From Rhizobium sp. RU20A (GTDB taxonomy: Bacteria; Pseudomonadota; Alphaproteobacteria; Rhizobiales; Rhizobiaceae): 64,000 bases of DNA. The translations under genes and the position numbers were made by a program. The DNA is taken from contig NZ_FTMB01000001.1 of NCBI RefSeq assembly GCF_900155885.1, positions 1,612,001 through 1,676,000 of the forward strand, read 5' to 3'. Below are positions 9,504 through 19,410 of this stretch, one piece after another (position 1 is the first letter of the stretch; every line of letters begins with the position of its first letter). Under the pieces are notes generated by a model. That model ran no database searches. It was given only the letters and a program-made list of their open reading frames with translations, and had not been told where the DNA came from.

Positions 9504-10322
9504 ATGATCCGCCTGCGTTCGATCGCCTTCAACACGCTCTTCTACATGAACCTGATCATCCGCATGATCGTGTTGACCCCGATCTACTTCCTCGTGCCGC
9601 GCAAGACCGCCTGGTTCGTGCCGAAAGGCTGGGCCCGCTCCAACAACTGGCTCTTCAAGACCGTCGTTGGCACCACCTTCGAAATCGAGGGGCTGGAGAA
9701 TATTCCGAAGGACGGCAACTACATCTTTTCCCCCAAGCACCAGTCCTTCTGGGATGTCTATGCCCTGCTGCCCTGGCTGTCGGACCCGTTCTACATCCTC
9801 AAGCGCGAACTAATGTGGATCCCGCTCTTCGGCCAGTACGTCATGAAGCAGCGCATGGTGCCGGTAAACCGTGCCGCGCGCGGGAGGGAAATGGCCGCCG
9901 TCATGGCCCGTGCCCGCCAGGAGATGGCCTCGGGTCGCCAGCTCATCATCTATCCCGAAGGCACCCGCAAGCAGCCGGGCGCGGCGCCGGACTACAAATA
10001 CGGGATCGCCCGCCTCTACCGGGACCTCCAGTCCCCCGTCGTCCCCGTCGTCATGCACCCCGGCCTTTTCTGGCCGCGCCGCTCGACGATGCGCTATCCC
10101 GGCCACTTCAAGGTGCGCATCCTGCCGCCGATCCCGCCGGGGCTCGATCCGGACGTGTTCTTCGCGCAGTTGATCGAAACCATGGAGCGCGAAAGCGACC
10201 GGCTGCTGCTGGAGACGGTGGATGCCAATCCGCATGTGCCGCTGCCGCCCGTCACGGCCGAGCGCGTGCGCACCTTGCGCGCCCTGCAGGCCGAGGGCGC
10301 CATGAGCCAGGCGAGCGCCTGA
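9504..10322 (+). CDS. plsC: 1-acyl-sn-glycerol-3-phosphate acyltransferase
   Basis: A 272-residue acyltransferase of phospholipid synthesis that makes phosphatidic acid at the inner membrane. The catalytic H-x4-D motif (HQSFWD), the glycerol phosphate-binding region (VPVNRAARG) and the EGTR motif are present. An N-terminal hydrophobic stretch (NLIIRMIVLTPIYFLV) fits a membrane anchor. It belongs to the PlsC superfamily; substrate specificity within it is inferred from overall similarity. Confidence 0.92.
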   Translation: MIRLRSIAFNTLFYMNLIIRMIVLTPIYFLVPRKTAWFVPKGWARSNNWLFKTVVGTTFEIEGLENIPKDGNYIFSPKHQSFWDVYALLPWLSDPFYILKRELMWIPLFGQYVMKQRMVPVNRAARGREMAAVMARARQEMASGRQLIIYPEGTRKQPGAAPDYKYGIARLYRDLQSPVVPVVMHPGLFWPRRSTMRYPGHFKVRILPPIPPGLDPDVFFAQLIETMERESDRLLLETVDANPHVPLPPVTAERVRTLRALQAEGAMSQASA

Positions 10323-10338
10323 ACCGGCCGTCGCCCCA

Positions 10339-10875
10339 TCAGCCGGACGGGCCGGCGATCTGCCGGGCTCGCGCCGCGACGTCTTCCAGCCAGCGATCGC
10401 GAATGCCCATCTCGCGCATATGGCTGACGGTGTTCAAGACATAGTCGATGTTCGGTCCGGAGCGGCCGACGGCGCTAGCCACCACATGCGCCGCCTCTTC
10501 CACCGCCAGCGCCCCCGCATACTGCACATGCGCGCGGTCGATGACGTAGGAAAGTGCCGACACACGACGCCTGTCCGCCAGCACGACGCTCAGCTGGCGT
10601 TCCTTGTAGACATGCGTTACGAGTTCGCGCTCGCGCAGATAGGCCACCACCGCCTCGCGATTATCCGGCGCAATGCGGAAGGCGGCGCCAAGGCAGGAGC
10701 CGCCATGATCGAGCCCCAGCACGAGGCCGGGCGAGGCTTCCGTGCCGCGATGCACCCAGGAGCGCACGCACAGCGCCCGGCGATAGCCATGGGACCGGGC
10801 GAGCTGCCGCTCCTCATAGGGGAAACCGGGGTTCCACATCAGCGAGCCGTAGCCAAAGACCCAAAATTCGTCCAT
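10339..10875 (-). CDS. ChaC-like gamma-glutamylcyclotransferase
   Basis: A 178-residue protein of the ChaC branch, which releases 5-oxoproline from glutathione. The N-terminal YGSLMWNPGFP motif that forms the substrate-binding loop is intact, and the central YLRERELVTHVYKER segment holds the conserved Glu expected for catalysis. The start at 10875 (MDEFWVFGYGSL) matches the normal family start; a 39-residue upstream extension looks non-coding. It converges on plsC and diverges from the DUF2125 gene across 274 bp in which I see no further gene. Confidence 0.9.
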   Translation of the reverse strand: MDEFWVFGYGSLMWNPGFPYEERQLARSHGYRRALCVRSWVHRGTEASPGLVLGLDHGGSCLGAAFRIAPDNREAVVAYLRERELVTHVYKERQLSVVLADRRRVSALSYVIDRAHVQYAGALAVEEAAHVVASAVGRSGPNIDYVLNTVSHMREMGIRDRWLEDVAARARQIAGPSG

Positions 10876-11149
10876 ATCCGGCACCACATGTCGATCCGGC
10901 ACCGTTGGCCTGCCTTGCCGCCCCGTTCGGGGAAGCGATGCAGCCCCGCAGCGCCGGGATTGAAGGGACACCTGCCCCTCCAGTTCTTCCATCCACCTCT
11001 TCTACTGCAAAAGCGCGGCGGCCGGAACGACGGACTGCACGAAAATGCCAGAAGATTGAACGCGTTACACCCTGCACGGTCGCAGCCGGAAACGAACCCG
11101 GCCAAAACCCCGCATCGACCGCCCTGACGGTCGCCCGCCCGGAGTCCGC

Positions 11150-12157
11150 ATGTCCCTCTCCACACAGCCAAGCTCCCCTTCCGTCAGCCGCAAGATGGCC
11201 CGCCTTGCGATCGGCATTCTCATCTTCATCGCGCTCTATACGGGTCTGTGGTTCTACGCGGCCCGCCAGGCGGAGAGCTACGTGACACGGCTCCTCGCCG
11301 TCCCCGGCGTCGATGGCCTCTCGGGGGAATGCGCCGGCCTTGATGTGTCCGGTTATCCCTTCCGCATCGGCCTCTTTTGCGACAGCGTGAAGCTCGACGA
11401 TGTCAGCATCGGCGCCTCCTTCACCTCGGGCGCCCTGCGCAGCGCATCACAGATCTACAATCCCGGCCACGCCGTCATCGAGCTTGATTCGCCCGCCGAA
11501 TTCCGCATGACACCGGATCTGGCGGCCGCCGCTACCTGGGACACGCTGCGGGCCAGCCTGCGCGCGGGCTTGAGCGGCCTTTCCCGCTTCTCCAGCGTCA
11601 GCGACAATCTTGCCGTCAATTTGAGCCTGCTGTCGATCGGCGAGACAGGCCGGCTGACGGCCCGCCACGGCGAACTCCATGCCCGCCAGAACGGCACCGC
11701 ACTGGATGTGGCCGCGAGCCTCGAAAACCCTGTTCTAACCATCGGCGGCCAGCCGCTCGCGGCAAGCGCCGTTGCCGTCGACATGACGCTCGCCGACAAG
11801 GCCGGGCTGATGGACTATGACATGCGCCTGCCAGGTGGCGCTGACACCGATGCCGGCACGCTGAACCGCGTCTCCATCGACCTTGGAAACGGCATGACCG
11901 GCGATCTCTCAGGTCCCTTCACCATCGATGCCGACGGGCTCGTCTCCGGCGACTTCACCCTCGCCATGACCAACCTCGAGGGATGGCGCCAGGCGCTCGG
12001 CGCCCTGCTGCCGGAGGACCGCGACACCGTCGACAACATCGTCAATGCCATCACCGCCCTCTCCGGCCAGAACGACCGTGCCAGCGTGAAGCTGACCGCA
12101 CGCAAGGGGACGGTGTTCCTGACGCTGATCCCGCTGTTTGTGATTCCGCCGCTGTGA
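11150..12157 (+). CDS. DUF2125 domain protein
   Basis: A 335-residue protein with one N-terminal transmembrane or signal-anchor helix (AIGILIFIALYTGLWFYAA) followed by a long periplasmic domain typical of DUF2125 (CAGLDVSGYPFRIGLFCDS). This family is almost restricted to alphaproteobacteria and has no assigned function. It stands alone between the divergent ChaC-like gene and the convergent tyrC. Confidence 0.88.
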   Translation: MSLSTQPSSPSVSRKMARLAIGILIFIALYTGLWFYAARQAESYVTRLLAVPGVDGLSGECAGLDVSGYPFRIGLFCDSVKLDDVSIGASFTSGALRSASQIYNPGHAVIELDSPAEFRMTPDLAAAATWDTLRASLRAGLSGLSRFSSVSDNLAVNLSLLSIGETGRLTARHGELHARQNGTALDVAASLENPVLTIGGQPLAASAVAVDMTLADKAGLMDYDMRLPGGADTDAGTLNRVSIDLGNGMTGDLSGPFTIDADGLVSGDFTLAMTNLEGWRQALGALLPEDRDTVDNIVNAITALSGQNDRASVKLTARKGTVFLTLIPLFVIPPL

Positions 12158-12219
12158 AGCGTCGGGCCTGAATTGGTAAGGGCGGATGAGGGTGCCTCAC
12201 GCGGCCACCGAGCTCGACC

Positions 12220-13146
12220 CTAGGCCGTCTCCTCCGCCGCCATGCGGCCGAAGTCGGGCTTGGCGGTGTCCTGCCCAGCCTCGATAATCGAGCGGCGGAT
12301 GGCGCGGGTGCGGGCAAAGAGGTCGAAGAGCTTGTCGCCATCGCCCCAGCGGATCGCCCGCTGCAGATAGGCAAGGTCTTCTGAAAACCGTGCCAGCATT
12401 TCAAGGATCGCATCCTTGTTGTGCAGGCACACGTCCCGCCACATGGTGGGATCGGAGGCTGCCAGACGCGTGAAGTCGCGGAAACCCGAGGCGGAATATT
12501 TGATGACTTCCGATTCCGTCACCGTCTCCAAATCATCCGCCGTGCCGACGATGTTGTAGGCGATGATATGCGGCAGGTGCGAGACGATGGCCAGCACCTT
12601 GTCATGGTGCGCGGCATCCATCTCGTCCACGCGCGAGCCCATGGCTTCCCACAGGGCGCGCAGCCGGGCGACCGCGCCCGCATCGCTGCCTTCCGGCGGC
12701 GTCAGGATGCACCAGCGCCCCTTAAAGAGCCCGACGAAGCCGGCGTCCGGGCCGGAATGCTCGGTGCCGGCGATGGGGTGGCCGGGAATGAAATGCACGC
12801 CGTCAGGCATGTGCGGCTGCATCTGTGCGATGACCGAGGCTTTGGTGGAGCCGACATCGGTGATGATGGCGCCGGCCTTCAGATGCGGCGCGATCGCCTG
12901 CGCCACTGCGCCGGAGGCACCGACCGGCACCGAGACGATGACGAGATCGGCATCGCGCACGGCATCGCCGGCCGATACCGTATAGCTGTCGCCAAGCCCC
13001 AGCTCTTCCGCCCGCTTCAGCGTCTCGGCGCTGCGGGTGGAGACGGCGACATGCCCGGCAAGCATGAGGTGCTTGAGTTCGCGCGCAATGGACGAGCCGA
13101 TGAGGCCGATGCCGACAAGCGCGACGCGATCGAAAAAGACGCTCAT
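12220..13146 (-). CDS. tyrC: Prephenate/arogenate dehydrogenase
   Basis: A 308-residue NAD(P)-dependent dehydrogenase of tyrosine synthesis. The Rossmann fingerprint [13 protein letters not shown] is at the N-terminus; [25 protein letters not shown] and the C-terminal [11 protein letters not shown] segment are characteristic. The ATG overlaps the hisC stop by 4 bases, so the pair is translationally coupled, as in other alphaproteobacteria where HisC-like aminotransferases also serve aromatic amino acid synthesis. Confidence 0.94.
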   Translation of the reverse strand: MSVFFDRVALVGIGLIGSSIARELKHLMLAGHVAVSTRSAETLKRAEELGLGDSYTVSAGDAVRDADLVIVSVPVGASGAVAQAIAPHLKAGAIITDVGSTKASVIAQMQPHMPDGVHFIPGHPIAGTEHSGPDAGFVGLFKGRWCILTPPEGSDAGAVARLRALWEAMGSRVDEMDAAHHDKVLAIVSHLPHIIAYNIVGTADDLETVTESEVIKYSASGFRDFTRLAASDPTMWRDVCLHNKDAILEMLARFSEDLAYLQRAIRWGDGDKLFDLFARTRAIRRSIIEAGQDTAKPDFGRMAAEETA

Positions 13147-14264
13147 CGCCCCTGCTCCACAAAGGCCTTGAGAGCTGCGACGACACCGAGATTGGCCTCT
13201 TCGTCGCCGATCGTCAGGCGCAGGGCGTTCGGGAAGCCGTAGCCACGCACCGCCCTGAGGATGAAGCCGCGCGCCATCAGGAACGCATCGGCATCCGCGG
13301 CGCGACGTCCCTCTTCATCCGGGAAATGAATGAGAACGAAATTGGCAACGGACGGCGTCACGGTAAGGCCAAGCGCCTCGATCTCCGCCGTCACGCGGGT
13401 GCGCCAGATCTCGTTATGCTGGACGGCGGCGGCCATGAAGGCCTGGTCGCGGATCGACTCGGCGCCGGCGGCAATGGCCGGGGCGCTGAGGTTGAACGGG
13501 CCGCGCACGCGGTTCAGCGCATCGACGATCTCGGCCGGACCATACAACCAGCCGATGCGCAGCGCCGCAAGCCCGTGCACCTTCGAGAAGGTCCGCGTCA
13601 TCACCACGTTGTGATTGGCAGAGACGAACTCGATGCCGGCCTCGTAATCGTTGCGGCGCACATATTCGGCATAGGCCGCATCCAGCACCAGCAGCACCGA
13701 TGGCGGCAGGCCCGCATGGAGGCGACGGATTTCCGCGATCGGCACGTAGGTTCCGGTCGGATTGGCCGGATTGGCGATGAAGACGATGCGCGTGCGCTCG
13801 GTAACGGCCGCAAGGATCGCGTCCACGTCCACCCGGCAATTCCGCTCCTTCACGGTCACGGGCGTGCCGCCAGCCGCCAGGATCTCGATCTTGTAGACGA
13901 GGAAACCGTGCTCGGTGATGATCCCTTCGTCGCCGGGACCGAGATAGATGCGGGCGAGAAGGGCCAGCAACTCGTCCGAGCCATTGCCGCAGACGATGTT
14001 GGCGGGATTGAGCCCGTGGGAGGCGCCGATCGCCTCGCGCAGCGCGAGCGCCTGTCCGTCCGGATAACGCTCCAGCTTTTCGGCGGCGGCCCGGAAAGCT
14101 TCGATCGCCTTCGGGCTGGGGCCGAGCGGCGTCTCGTTGGCCGAGAGCTTGTAGACCTTGGCAACCCCCGGCGCATGTTCCTTGCCCGGCACGTAGGCAG
14201 CAATGTCGAGAATGCCGGAACGCGGGATGGGACGATCAGGGCAAGCGGGCGTCTGGGCGGTCAT
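13143..14264 (-). CDS. hisC: Histidinol-phosphate aminotransferase
   Basis: A 373-residue class I/II PLP aminotransferase. The PLP lysine lies in [17 protein letters not shown]; other conserved segments are [29 protein letters not shown] and LDAAYAEY. The start at 14264 (MTAQTP) is chosen over an upstream in-frame ATG that lacks family similarity. It is the first gene of a two-gene operon with tyrC, so it may transaminate aromatic keto acids as well as imidazole acetol phosphate. Confidence 0.93.
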   Translation of the reverse strand: MTAQTPACPDRPIPRSGILDIAAYVPGKEHAPGVAKVYKLSANETPLGPSPKAIEAFRAAAEKLERYPDGQALALREAIGASHGLNPANIVCGNGSDELLALLARIYLGPGDEGIITEHGFLVYKIEILAAGGTPVTVKERNCRVDVDAILAAVTERTRIVFIANPANPTGTYVPIAEIRRLHAGLPPSVLLVLDAAYAEYVRRNDYEAGIEFVSANHNVVMTRTFSKVHGLAALRIGWLYGPAEIVDALNRVRGPFNLSAPAIAAGAESIRDQAFMAAAVQHNEIWRTRVTAEIEALGLTVTPSVANFVLIHFPDEEGRRAADADAFLMARGFILRAVRGYGFPNALRLTIGDEEANLGVVAALKAFVEQGR

Positions 14265-14371
14265 GGGAAGCGCTTTCGGGTATGTCCTGTGGGGCGGTTT
14301 CAGTCCCACTGCCATTAGACCCAAGCTCCGGCAATGTCGAGACTTTCAAGGGTCGCAGCCGGTGCACGCCC

Positions 14372-15139
14372 TCAGCCGCCGGCATCGTCCCGCCGCTGCG
14401 TCGGCACCCGCGTCGTCGGCACGCCCTGCGGCGCCAGCACCGGCACGAAGACGCGGCGCGAGGCGCGCGAGGCGACCGGCAGGCCCTGGTAGAGCCGCTT
14501 CTGCGCCTCGACGATGATGACGCCGCCAAAGGCCGGCCAGAGCGCCCGGCCAATGCGCTCGAAAGGGGTGCGCAGCCGCAGCATGGTGCGCAGCGTGGAG
14601 GGCGGGAAGAACAGCGCTTCGGCACTCGCGCCCGGCGTGAAATTCGTCTCGCGCAGCAGCGCCGTCAGCTGCCGCCGCGAATAGGGCCGGCCCGACCCGA
14701 AGGGCGTGTGCTCCATGCGCGCCCACACGCCGCGCCGGTTGGGAACGACGATGACGAGCCGCCCGCCGGGCGCCAGCACCCGCCAGATCTCCTTCAGGGT
14801 CTCACGCGGGTTTTCGGCAAACTCCAGCGAATGCACCATCAGCACCCGGTCGATCGAGGCATCCGGCAGCGGCAGTTCCTCGTCGAAGACGAGCGCGGTG
14901 GAGGAGCGCTCGGCGATCGGCCAGTTCACCGCCCCCTGCCCCGCCGGCATGAAAGCGAAGGTGCGCTCCGTATCGGAGCGGAACTTGTCGAGATAGGGCA
15001 CGCAATAGCCGAGCCCCACCAGCCGCTCGTCCGGCAGCCGGGCCCAGAGCGATGACAGCGTCATGCCGATCGCGGCCTCGGCGGCACGGCCGAGGGTGGA
15101 ATGGTAGAACTGGCGGAGATCGACTATATCGGCGTGCAT
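14372..15139 (-). CDS. Class I SAM-dependent methyltransferase
   Basis: A 255-residue methyltransferase-fold protein. The core of a methyltransferase domain is visible ([17 protein letters not shown], then [20 protein letters not shown]). The glycine-rich SAM loop is replaced by [13 protein letters not shown], an atypical form. The substrate is unknown. It is divergent from gloB by about 80 bp, an arrangement I recognise from other rhizobial genomes. Confidence 0.87.
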   Translation of the reverse strand: MHADIVDLRQFYHSTLGRAAEAAIGMTLSSLWARLPDERLVGLGYCVPYLDKFRSDTERTFAFMPAGQGAVNWPIAERSSTALVFDEELPLPDASIDRVLMVHSLEFAENPRETLKEIWRVLAPGGRLVIVVPNRRGVWARMEHTPFGSGRPYSRRQLTALLRETNFTPGASAEALFFPPSTLRTMLRLRTPFERIGRALWPAFGGVIIVEAQKRLYQGLPVASRASRRVFVPVLAPQGVPTTRVPTQRRDDAGG

Positions 15140-15222
15140 GCCGGGATGTTAGCAGCGCAAGGGTGGACTTCAAGGCGAAGGGGGGTAGATTCCGGCAAAA
15201 CACAGGTCCGGGAGACACCACC

Positions 15223-15993
15223 GTGAGCGCCTTAGACATCGAACTCTTTCTCTGCCGCAGCGACAATTTCGGCGTGCTGCTGCACGATCCGAAAACCGGG
15301 CTGACCGCCGCGATCGATGCGCCCGAGGAAGCGGCCATCCTGGCGGCACTCGAGCGCCGCGGCTGGACGCTGACCCACATCCTGACCACCCACCACCATG
15401 GCGACCACGTGGAGGCGAACCTCGCCCTCAAGGAAAAATTCGGCGCCACCATCATCGGCCCGAAGAACGAAGCCGCCAAGATCCCCGGCCTCGATCGCCC
15501 GGTCGGCGATGGCGACACCTTCGAACTGGCCGGCCACCGCGTCAGGGTGATCGAGACCCCCGGTCACACCGCCGGCCACATCTGCTTCCATTTTCCGGAC
15601 GAAAAGCTGCTCTTTGCCGCCGATACGCTGTTTGCACTCGGCTGCGGCCGGCTGTTCGAACGACCGGCGGCGGACATGTGGACCTCGCTGCAGAAGCTGC
15701 TGGCGCTGCCGGACGAGACCGTCATCTATTTCGGCCATGAGTACACGCTGTCCAATGCGCGCTTTGCCGTCACGGTCGATCCCGAAAACATCGAACTGGC
15801 CGATCGCGTCAAGGAGATCATCGCCTTGCGTGAGGATGGCCGCTTCACCGCGCCGACGACCATGGCCGCAGAGCGCCGCACCAACCCCTTCCTGCGGCCG
15901 GACGCCCCAGGCATTCGCGACACGCTCGCAATGGCGGACGCCACCGACGCCGAAGTGTTTGCCGAAATCCGCAAACGCAAGGACAGTTTTTGA
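15223..15993 (+). CDS. gloB: Hydroxyacylglutathione hydrolase (glyoxalase II)
   Basis: A 256-residue metallo-beta-lactamase-fold enzyme that hydrolyses S-lactoylglutathione in methylglyoxal detoxification. The metal-binding motif THHHGDH is intact, followed by [15 protein letters not shown] and FGHEYT; the C-terminal glutathione-binding region ends in [11 protein letters not shown]. The GTG start at 15223 is preceded by GGGAGA at good spacing and gives the normal length. The stop overlaps the next start by one base. Confidence 0.95.
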   Translation: MSALDIELFLCRSDNFGVLLHDPKTGLTAAIDAPEEAAILAALERRGWTLTHILTTHHHGDHVEANLALKEKFGATIIGPKNEAAKIPGLDRPVGDGDTFELAGHRVRVIETPGHTAGHICFHFPDEKLLFAADTLFALGCGRLFERPAADMWTSLQKLLALPDETVIYFGHEYTLSNARFAVTVDPENIELADRVKEIIALREDGRFTAPTTMAAERRTNPFLRPDAPGIRDTLAMADATDAEVFAEIRKRKDSF

Positions 15994-16439
15994 TGACGCC
16001 ATCCACGCCCCAGCTTACCGCCGGCGAGATCATTGCCACGCTCGGCATGGACCGCCACCCCGAAGGCGGCTGGTATGTGCAGACCTTTCGCGACGAGGAA
16101 GGCGGCCTGCGCGGCCATTCCACCGCGATCTATTATCTGCTGGAGGCCGGCGAGCGCTCGCACTGGCACCGGGTGCGCGATGCGGCGGAGGTGTGGCACC
16201 ACTATGCAGGCGCAACGCTGGCGCTCTCCATCGCCCCGCCGGAGGAAGGCCCGGTCGTCCATCGGCTCGGCATGGAGCTTGCCGCCGGCGAACGCCCGCA
16301 GGTGATTGTGCCGGCCGGCTGGTGGCAGTCGGCCTTTTCCATGGGCGCCTGGTCGCTGGTCGGCTGCACGGTCGCGCCAGGCTTTGATTTCTCCGCCTTC
16401 GAGATGGCCCCGCCCGGCTGGGAGCCGCCGGGCGCCTGA
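15993..16439 (+). CDS. Cupin family protein (DUF985)
   Basis: A 148-residue cupin of the DUF985 type. Landmarks are HPEGGWYVQTFRD at the N-terminus, AIYYLLEAGERSHWHRV and EVWHHYAG (the usual histidine pattern), and VPAGWWQSAFS. Function unknown. The ATG at 15993 shares its first base with the gloB stop (TGATG), so the two genes form an operon. Confidence 0.88.
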   Translation: MTPSTPQLTAGEIIATLGMDRHPEGGWYVQTFRDEEGGLRGHSTAIYYLLEAGERSHWHRVRDAAEVWHHYAGATLALSIAPPEEGPVVHRLGMELAAGERPQVIVPAGWWQSAFSMGAWSLVGCTVAPGFDFSAFEMAPPGWEPPGA

Positions 16440-16450
16440 CTGAGAAGCCC

Positions 16451-17323
16451 TCAGGCCGCCTTGCGCTTGACGATCACGTCCTTGGCCGCCAGCACGGCCC
16501 CGCCGGTGACGAGCAGGCAGGCCAGCGCAATGCGCCAGGACGGCTCGGCGAAGCCGAAGAGAATGAGCACCAGCGTGGAAAGAACCGGCGCGGCATAGCT
16601 CGCGACGCCCAGAAACTGGATGTCGCCATTCTTCACCCCGTAATCCCAGGCATAGAAGGCGGCGCCGACCGGCAGCAGGCCGAGGCCGACGATGGCCAGC
16701 CACTGGCTGGTCGCTTCCGGCCAGACCGTCGTCTCAAGCCCGAGATGGCAGACGAGCGAGAGGATCGACGTGGCAAGGCAGAAGCCCGTGACCACATCCG
16801 TCGAGACGGCCTCGAAACGGCGCGTCACCAGCGAATAGGTCGACCATGTGAAGGCGCACAAGAGCGCCGCGCCGTAGCCCAGCGCGTAGCCGCTCTCGAA
16901 GGCGATACCGTTGCGCGCCACGATCAGCACCGTCCCGGCAAGGCCGAGCACGGCGCCGGCCAGGTGATGGAGCTTCAGCCTCTCGCCCGGCAGCAGCGCC
17001 GAACCGACGACGATCAGCAGCGGCCAGAGATAGGCAATCAGCCCGGCCTCGACGGCCGGCGCATTCCTGAGCGCCGTGAAATAGAGGAAGTGATAGCCGA
17101 AGAGGCCGGCAATGCCGGTGATCCACACCTTGGCAGGTTGTCTCAGCAGCGCCATGCGCTCAGGCTTCAGCACGAGCACCACGAGGCCAGGCAGGGCGCC
17201 GATGAAGAAGCAGATGGCCGAGAGCTGGAAGGGCGGCATGGTGCCCGATGCCGCCGTCATGAGCGCCAGAAGCGCCCACATGAGAATGGCGGTAAAGCCG
17301 ATGATCGTCGCCTTGAGCTTCAT
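16451..17323 (-). CDS. EamA/DMT-family transporter
   Basis: A 290-residue membrane protein with about ten predicted helices in two EamA repeats (first repeat near AILMWALLALMTA, second near YGAALLCAFTWSTYSLVTRRF). These 10-TMS proteins export metabolites, often amino acids; the aromatic amino acid exporter YddG is a relative. The substrate is not predictable here. Confidence 0.88.
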   Translation of the reverse strand: MKLKATIIGFTAILMWALLALMTAASGTMPPFQLSAICFFIGALPGLVVLVLKPERMALLRQPAKVWITGIAGLFGYHFLYFTALRNAPAVEAGLIAYLWPLLIVVGSALLPGERLKLHHLAGAVLGLAGTVLIVARNGIAFESGYALGYGAALLCAFTWSTYSLVTRRFEAVSTDVVTGFCLATSILSLVCHLGLETTVWPEATSQWLAIVGLGLLPVGAAFYAWDYGVKNGDIQFLGVASYAAPVLSTLVLILFGFAEPSWRIALACLLVTGGAVLAAKDVIVKRKAA

Positions 17324-17361
17324 GCCGGGCCCCTCTTCAAAGGAGCCTGCCCGGCGCAGTC

Positions 17362-18138
17362 TCAGCCGCCGAAGCGCGTGGCCGACACCGTCACCGCCCC
17401 AAGGCTCGTTGGAATGCGTACATAGACGGGAGCGTATACATTGACCGCCTCCGCCTTGGCAAACCAGATCTCCATGGTTTTCAGCTTGGCGAGATAGTCG
17501 ATATCCTTGCGGCCCTTCCTGTAGCCGGACTTCGGTGTGAAGGCGAGGCCGCAGACAATCGCCTCCCCTTCGAAGCCTTCGGTCTTGAAGGGCCGCGTGC
17601 CCTTCGGCGACAGCCGGATATCGAGCCGCGATTCGCCGTCGAAGATCGGCAGCGTCTTCGGGCAGACCCGGTTGCGCGCGGGAATGATGAGGCCGGAAAG
17701 CGGATCGAAGACATTGCGCATGTCGGCCGCCGAGACCGGCACCCAGTTGTCCGGCAAGTTCGAGCGCTTCGGCGTCATGGTCGCCGAGGTGACGGTGCCA
17801 TTGCGCAGCGTCATCTCGATCGACCGCTGCTTGGACCCACTCTTGTAGGACATGGAATAGCGCGAAGCCCGCAGCCGATCACGCATCAGCGTTCCCGTCA
17901 CCTCGGTGCGCCCCGTGGTGCTGCTGAGAATATCGGCAAGCCCGGCCGATTTCATCGTGCCCGAGATCGTGTAGCGGTTGTTGACGAGTTCGGTATCGAA
18001 GGAGGCCCGCGCCACCGGCAGGCCCGCCAGTGCAATCGCATAATCGGTGCGATGGCGGATTTCCTCTGCCCGGGCACCAACGCCCGCGACCACGACCGAA
18101 AACACGGCGGCCGCCGCCAGAATTGCACGCACCATCAT
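17362..18138 (-). CDS. Secreted DUF3108 protein
   Basis: A 258-residue exported protein with a signal peptide ending near ARAEE. The mature part is a beta-rich DUF3108 domain (TDYAIALAGLPVARASFDTEL, RYSMSYKSGSKQRSIEMTL, CPKTLPIFDGESRLDIRL). The start at 18138 is preferred since AAGGA lies 8 bases upstream; ATGs at 18147 and 18135 are alternatives. Proteins of this family are periplasmic or outer-membrane associated with no established role. A DUF3108 gene beside rpmB is common in Rhizobiales. Confidence 0.86.
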   Translation of the reverse strand: MMVRAILAAAAVFSVVVAGVGARAEEIRHRTDYAIALAGLPVARASFDTELVNNRYTISGTMKSAGLADILSSTTGRTEVTGTLMRDRLRASRYSMSYKSGSKQRSIEMTLRNGTVTSATMTPKRSNLPDNWVPVSAADMRNVFDPLSGLIIPARNRVCPKTLPIFDGESRLDIRLSPKGTRPFKTEGFEGEAIVCGLAFTPKSGYRKGRKDIDYLAKLKTMEIWFAKAEAVNVYAPVYVRIPTSLGAVTVSATRFGG

Positions 18139-18308
18139 GAAGGCCATCCTTGAGGGAAAGGGGGTAACGAGCCCCTATGGCCAAGATTTTAGGTTTTTCT
18201 TGGGTGGCCGCAAGATTTTGTTAACACAACCATCAAGGGATGTTGACGTTTATGCACTTTAAAATAGCATTCACCTGTCCTTGAAACCACAAACCACAGG
18301 GGAGTGCC

Positions 18309-18779
18309 ATGCAGGTTGCAGCCGTGTTAGCCCGCGCCGAGTCGGCAACAGATCTCGGAATCCACTACAAGCTTGGAAAGGGAGGGATGAATCCGGGGTT
18401 GCCCACGCCGGCCGCAGGTGGTTTCTGCGATTGCTCCGGTTTTGTCGCCTGGTGCTTGTTCATGAGCCGGAAGCTCAACGAAAATTTCTACAAGCACTTC
18501 AACGGTGGCTGGCTGGAAACCACCGCCGCCTGGACCGACGTCGGCAACAGCGTCGGCATATTTTCGCAGCTCCCTGGACCAAAGGCCGGCGCCATCGTGG
18601 TCTATCCCGACGCCAACGGAAAGCAGGGGCATATCGGGATCATGGTGGATGAGAAAAAGGTCGTTCATTGCTCCGGCGGAAACGACAAGCACCATGGCAA
18701 TGCGATTCTCATCACCGGCCCCGATGTCTTCCTGGCCCGCAAGGACGTGCGTTTCGGCTGGCTGAACGGCCTGCACTAG
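18309..18779 (+). CDS. NlpC/P60-like cysteine peptidase without signal peptide
   Basis: A 156-residue single-domain protein with a C40-like active site: Cys in GFCDCSGFVAW, His in KQGHIGIMVD and a further His in KVVHCSGG. A Lys/Gly-rich segment precedes the active site. Such enzymes cut peptidoglycan stem peptides, but no export signal or anchor is visible, unlike housekeeping NlpC/P60 proteins. The gene has no operon partner, and a hairpin follows it. It could be a phage-derived or secretion-system amidase; no immunity gene is seen beside it. Confidence 0.8.
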   Translation: MQVAAVLARAESATDLGIHYKLGKGGMNPGLPTPAAGGFCDCSGFVAWCLFMSRKLNENFYKHFNGGWLETTAAWTDVGNSVGIFSQLPGPKAGAIVVYPDANGKQGHIGIMVDEKKVVHCSGGNDKHHGNAILITGPDVFLARKDVRFGWLNGLH

Positions 18780-18790
18780 AATAGAAGCAC

Positions 18791-18822
18791 GTGGAAAGCC
18801 CCGGATCTGCGGGGTTTTCCAC
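18791..18822. terminator. Terminator-like hairpin after the NlpC/P60-like gene
   Basis: GTGGAAA-g-CCCCG pairs with CGGGG-tt-TTCCAC around a six-base loop. It lies 11 bases after the stop at 18779 and before the rpmB promoter. No long T-tract follows, so strength is uncertain. Confidence 0.5.
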
Positions 18823-18841
18823 GCCTTGCGGCAGGTTTGGC

Positions 18842-18870
18842 TTGACGCGCCGGGTGAGTCTGACTATAGA
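18842..18870 (+). promoter_or_regulatory. Sigma-70-type promoter of rpmB
   Basis: TTGACG (18842-18847), a 17-base spacer and TATAGA (18865-18870) form a near-consensus housekeeping promoter. It leaves a leader of about 90 bases before rpmB that contains a small GC-rich hairpin (GGCCTG-GGCT-CAGGCC, 18905-18920). Confidence 0.7.
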
Positions 18871-18967
18871 ACCGCCACTTCCAATAACGGCCAGTCGGGA
18901 ATGCGGCCTGGGCTCAGGCCCTCAAGATGCGTTTCGATGTGGCGGAAAAACAAAAAATAGGTGCATC

Positions 18968-19258
18968 ATGTCCCGTGTTTGTGAATTGACCGGCAAAGGG
19001 GTCCAGACGGGCCACAATGTAAGCCACGCCAACAACAAGACCAAGCGCCGGTTCCTGCCGAACCTGTGCCAGGTCACGCTGATCTCCGACGCCCTCGGCC
19101 AGCGCTACCGTCTGCGCGTTTCCGCGCACGCCCTGCGCTCCGTCGAGCATCGCGGTGGCCTCGATGCCTTCCTGCTGAAGGCCAACGAGACCGAACTGTC
19201 GATGCGCGCCCGCCTGCTGCGTCGCCAGATCGTCAAGAAGACCGCCGAAGCCGCCTGA
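18968..19258 (+). CDS. rpmB: 50S ribosomal protein L28
   Basis: A 96-residue ribosomal protein of the large subunit. The N-terminal [20 protein letters not shown] and [10 protein letters not shown] are diagnostic. The ATG at 18968 is the normal family start. It has its own strong promoter and is followed 26 bases later by a rho-independent terminator, so it is probably monocistronic. Confidence 0.98.
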   Translation: MSRVCELTGKGVQTGHNVSHANNKTKRRFLPNLCQVTLISDALGQRYRLRVSAHALRSVEHRGGLDAFLLKANETELSMRARLLRRQIVKKTAEAA

Positions 19259-19284
19259 TACGCGCCGCATCGCGGAGAGTTCGA

Positions 19285-19314
19285 GGGCTTGCCGGTCCAC
19301 CGGCGAGCCCTTTT
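19285..19314 (+). terminator. Rho-independent terminator of rpmB
   Basis: GGGCTTGCCGG pairs with CCGGCGAGCCC (one G-T pair) around TCCA, followed by TTTT. It separates rpmB from the YhhQ-type gene. Confidence 0.8.
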
Positions 19315-19410
19315 CGCGTGCGGACACCTGACGTAACGTCGTGTCTCGCGCTCCAGTCCACGCCCTGCCCTGTCCGACCGGTCAAAGGCAGCGGCAATCC
19401 GAAACGCCAG

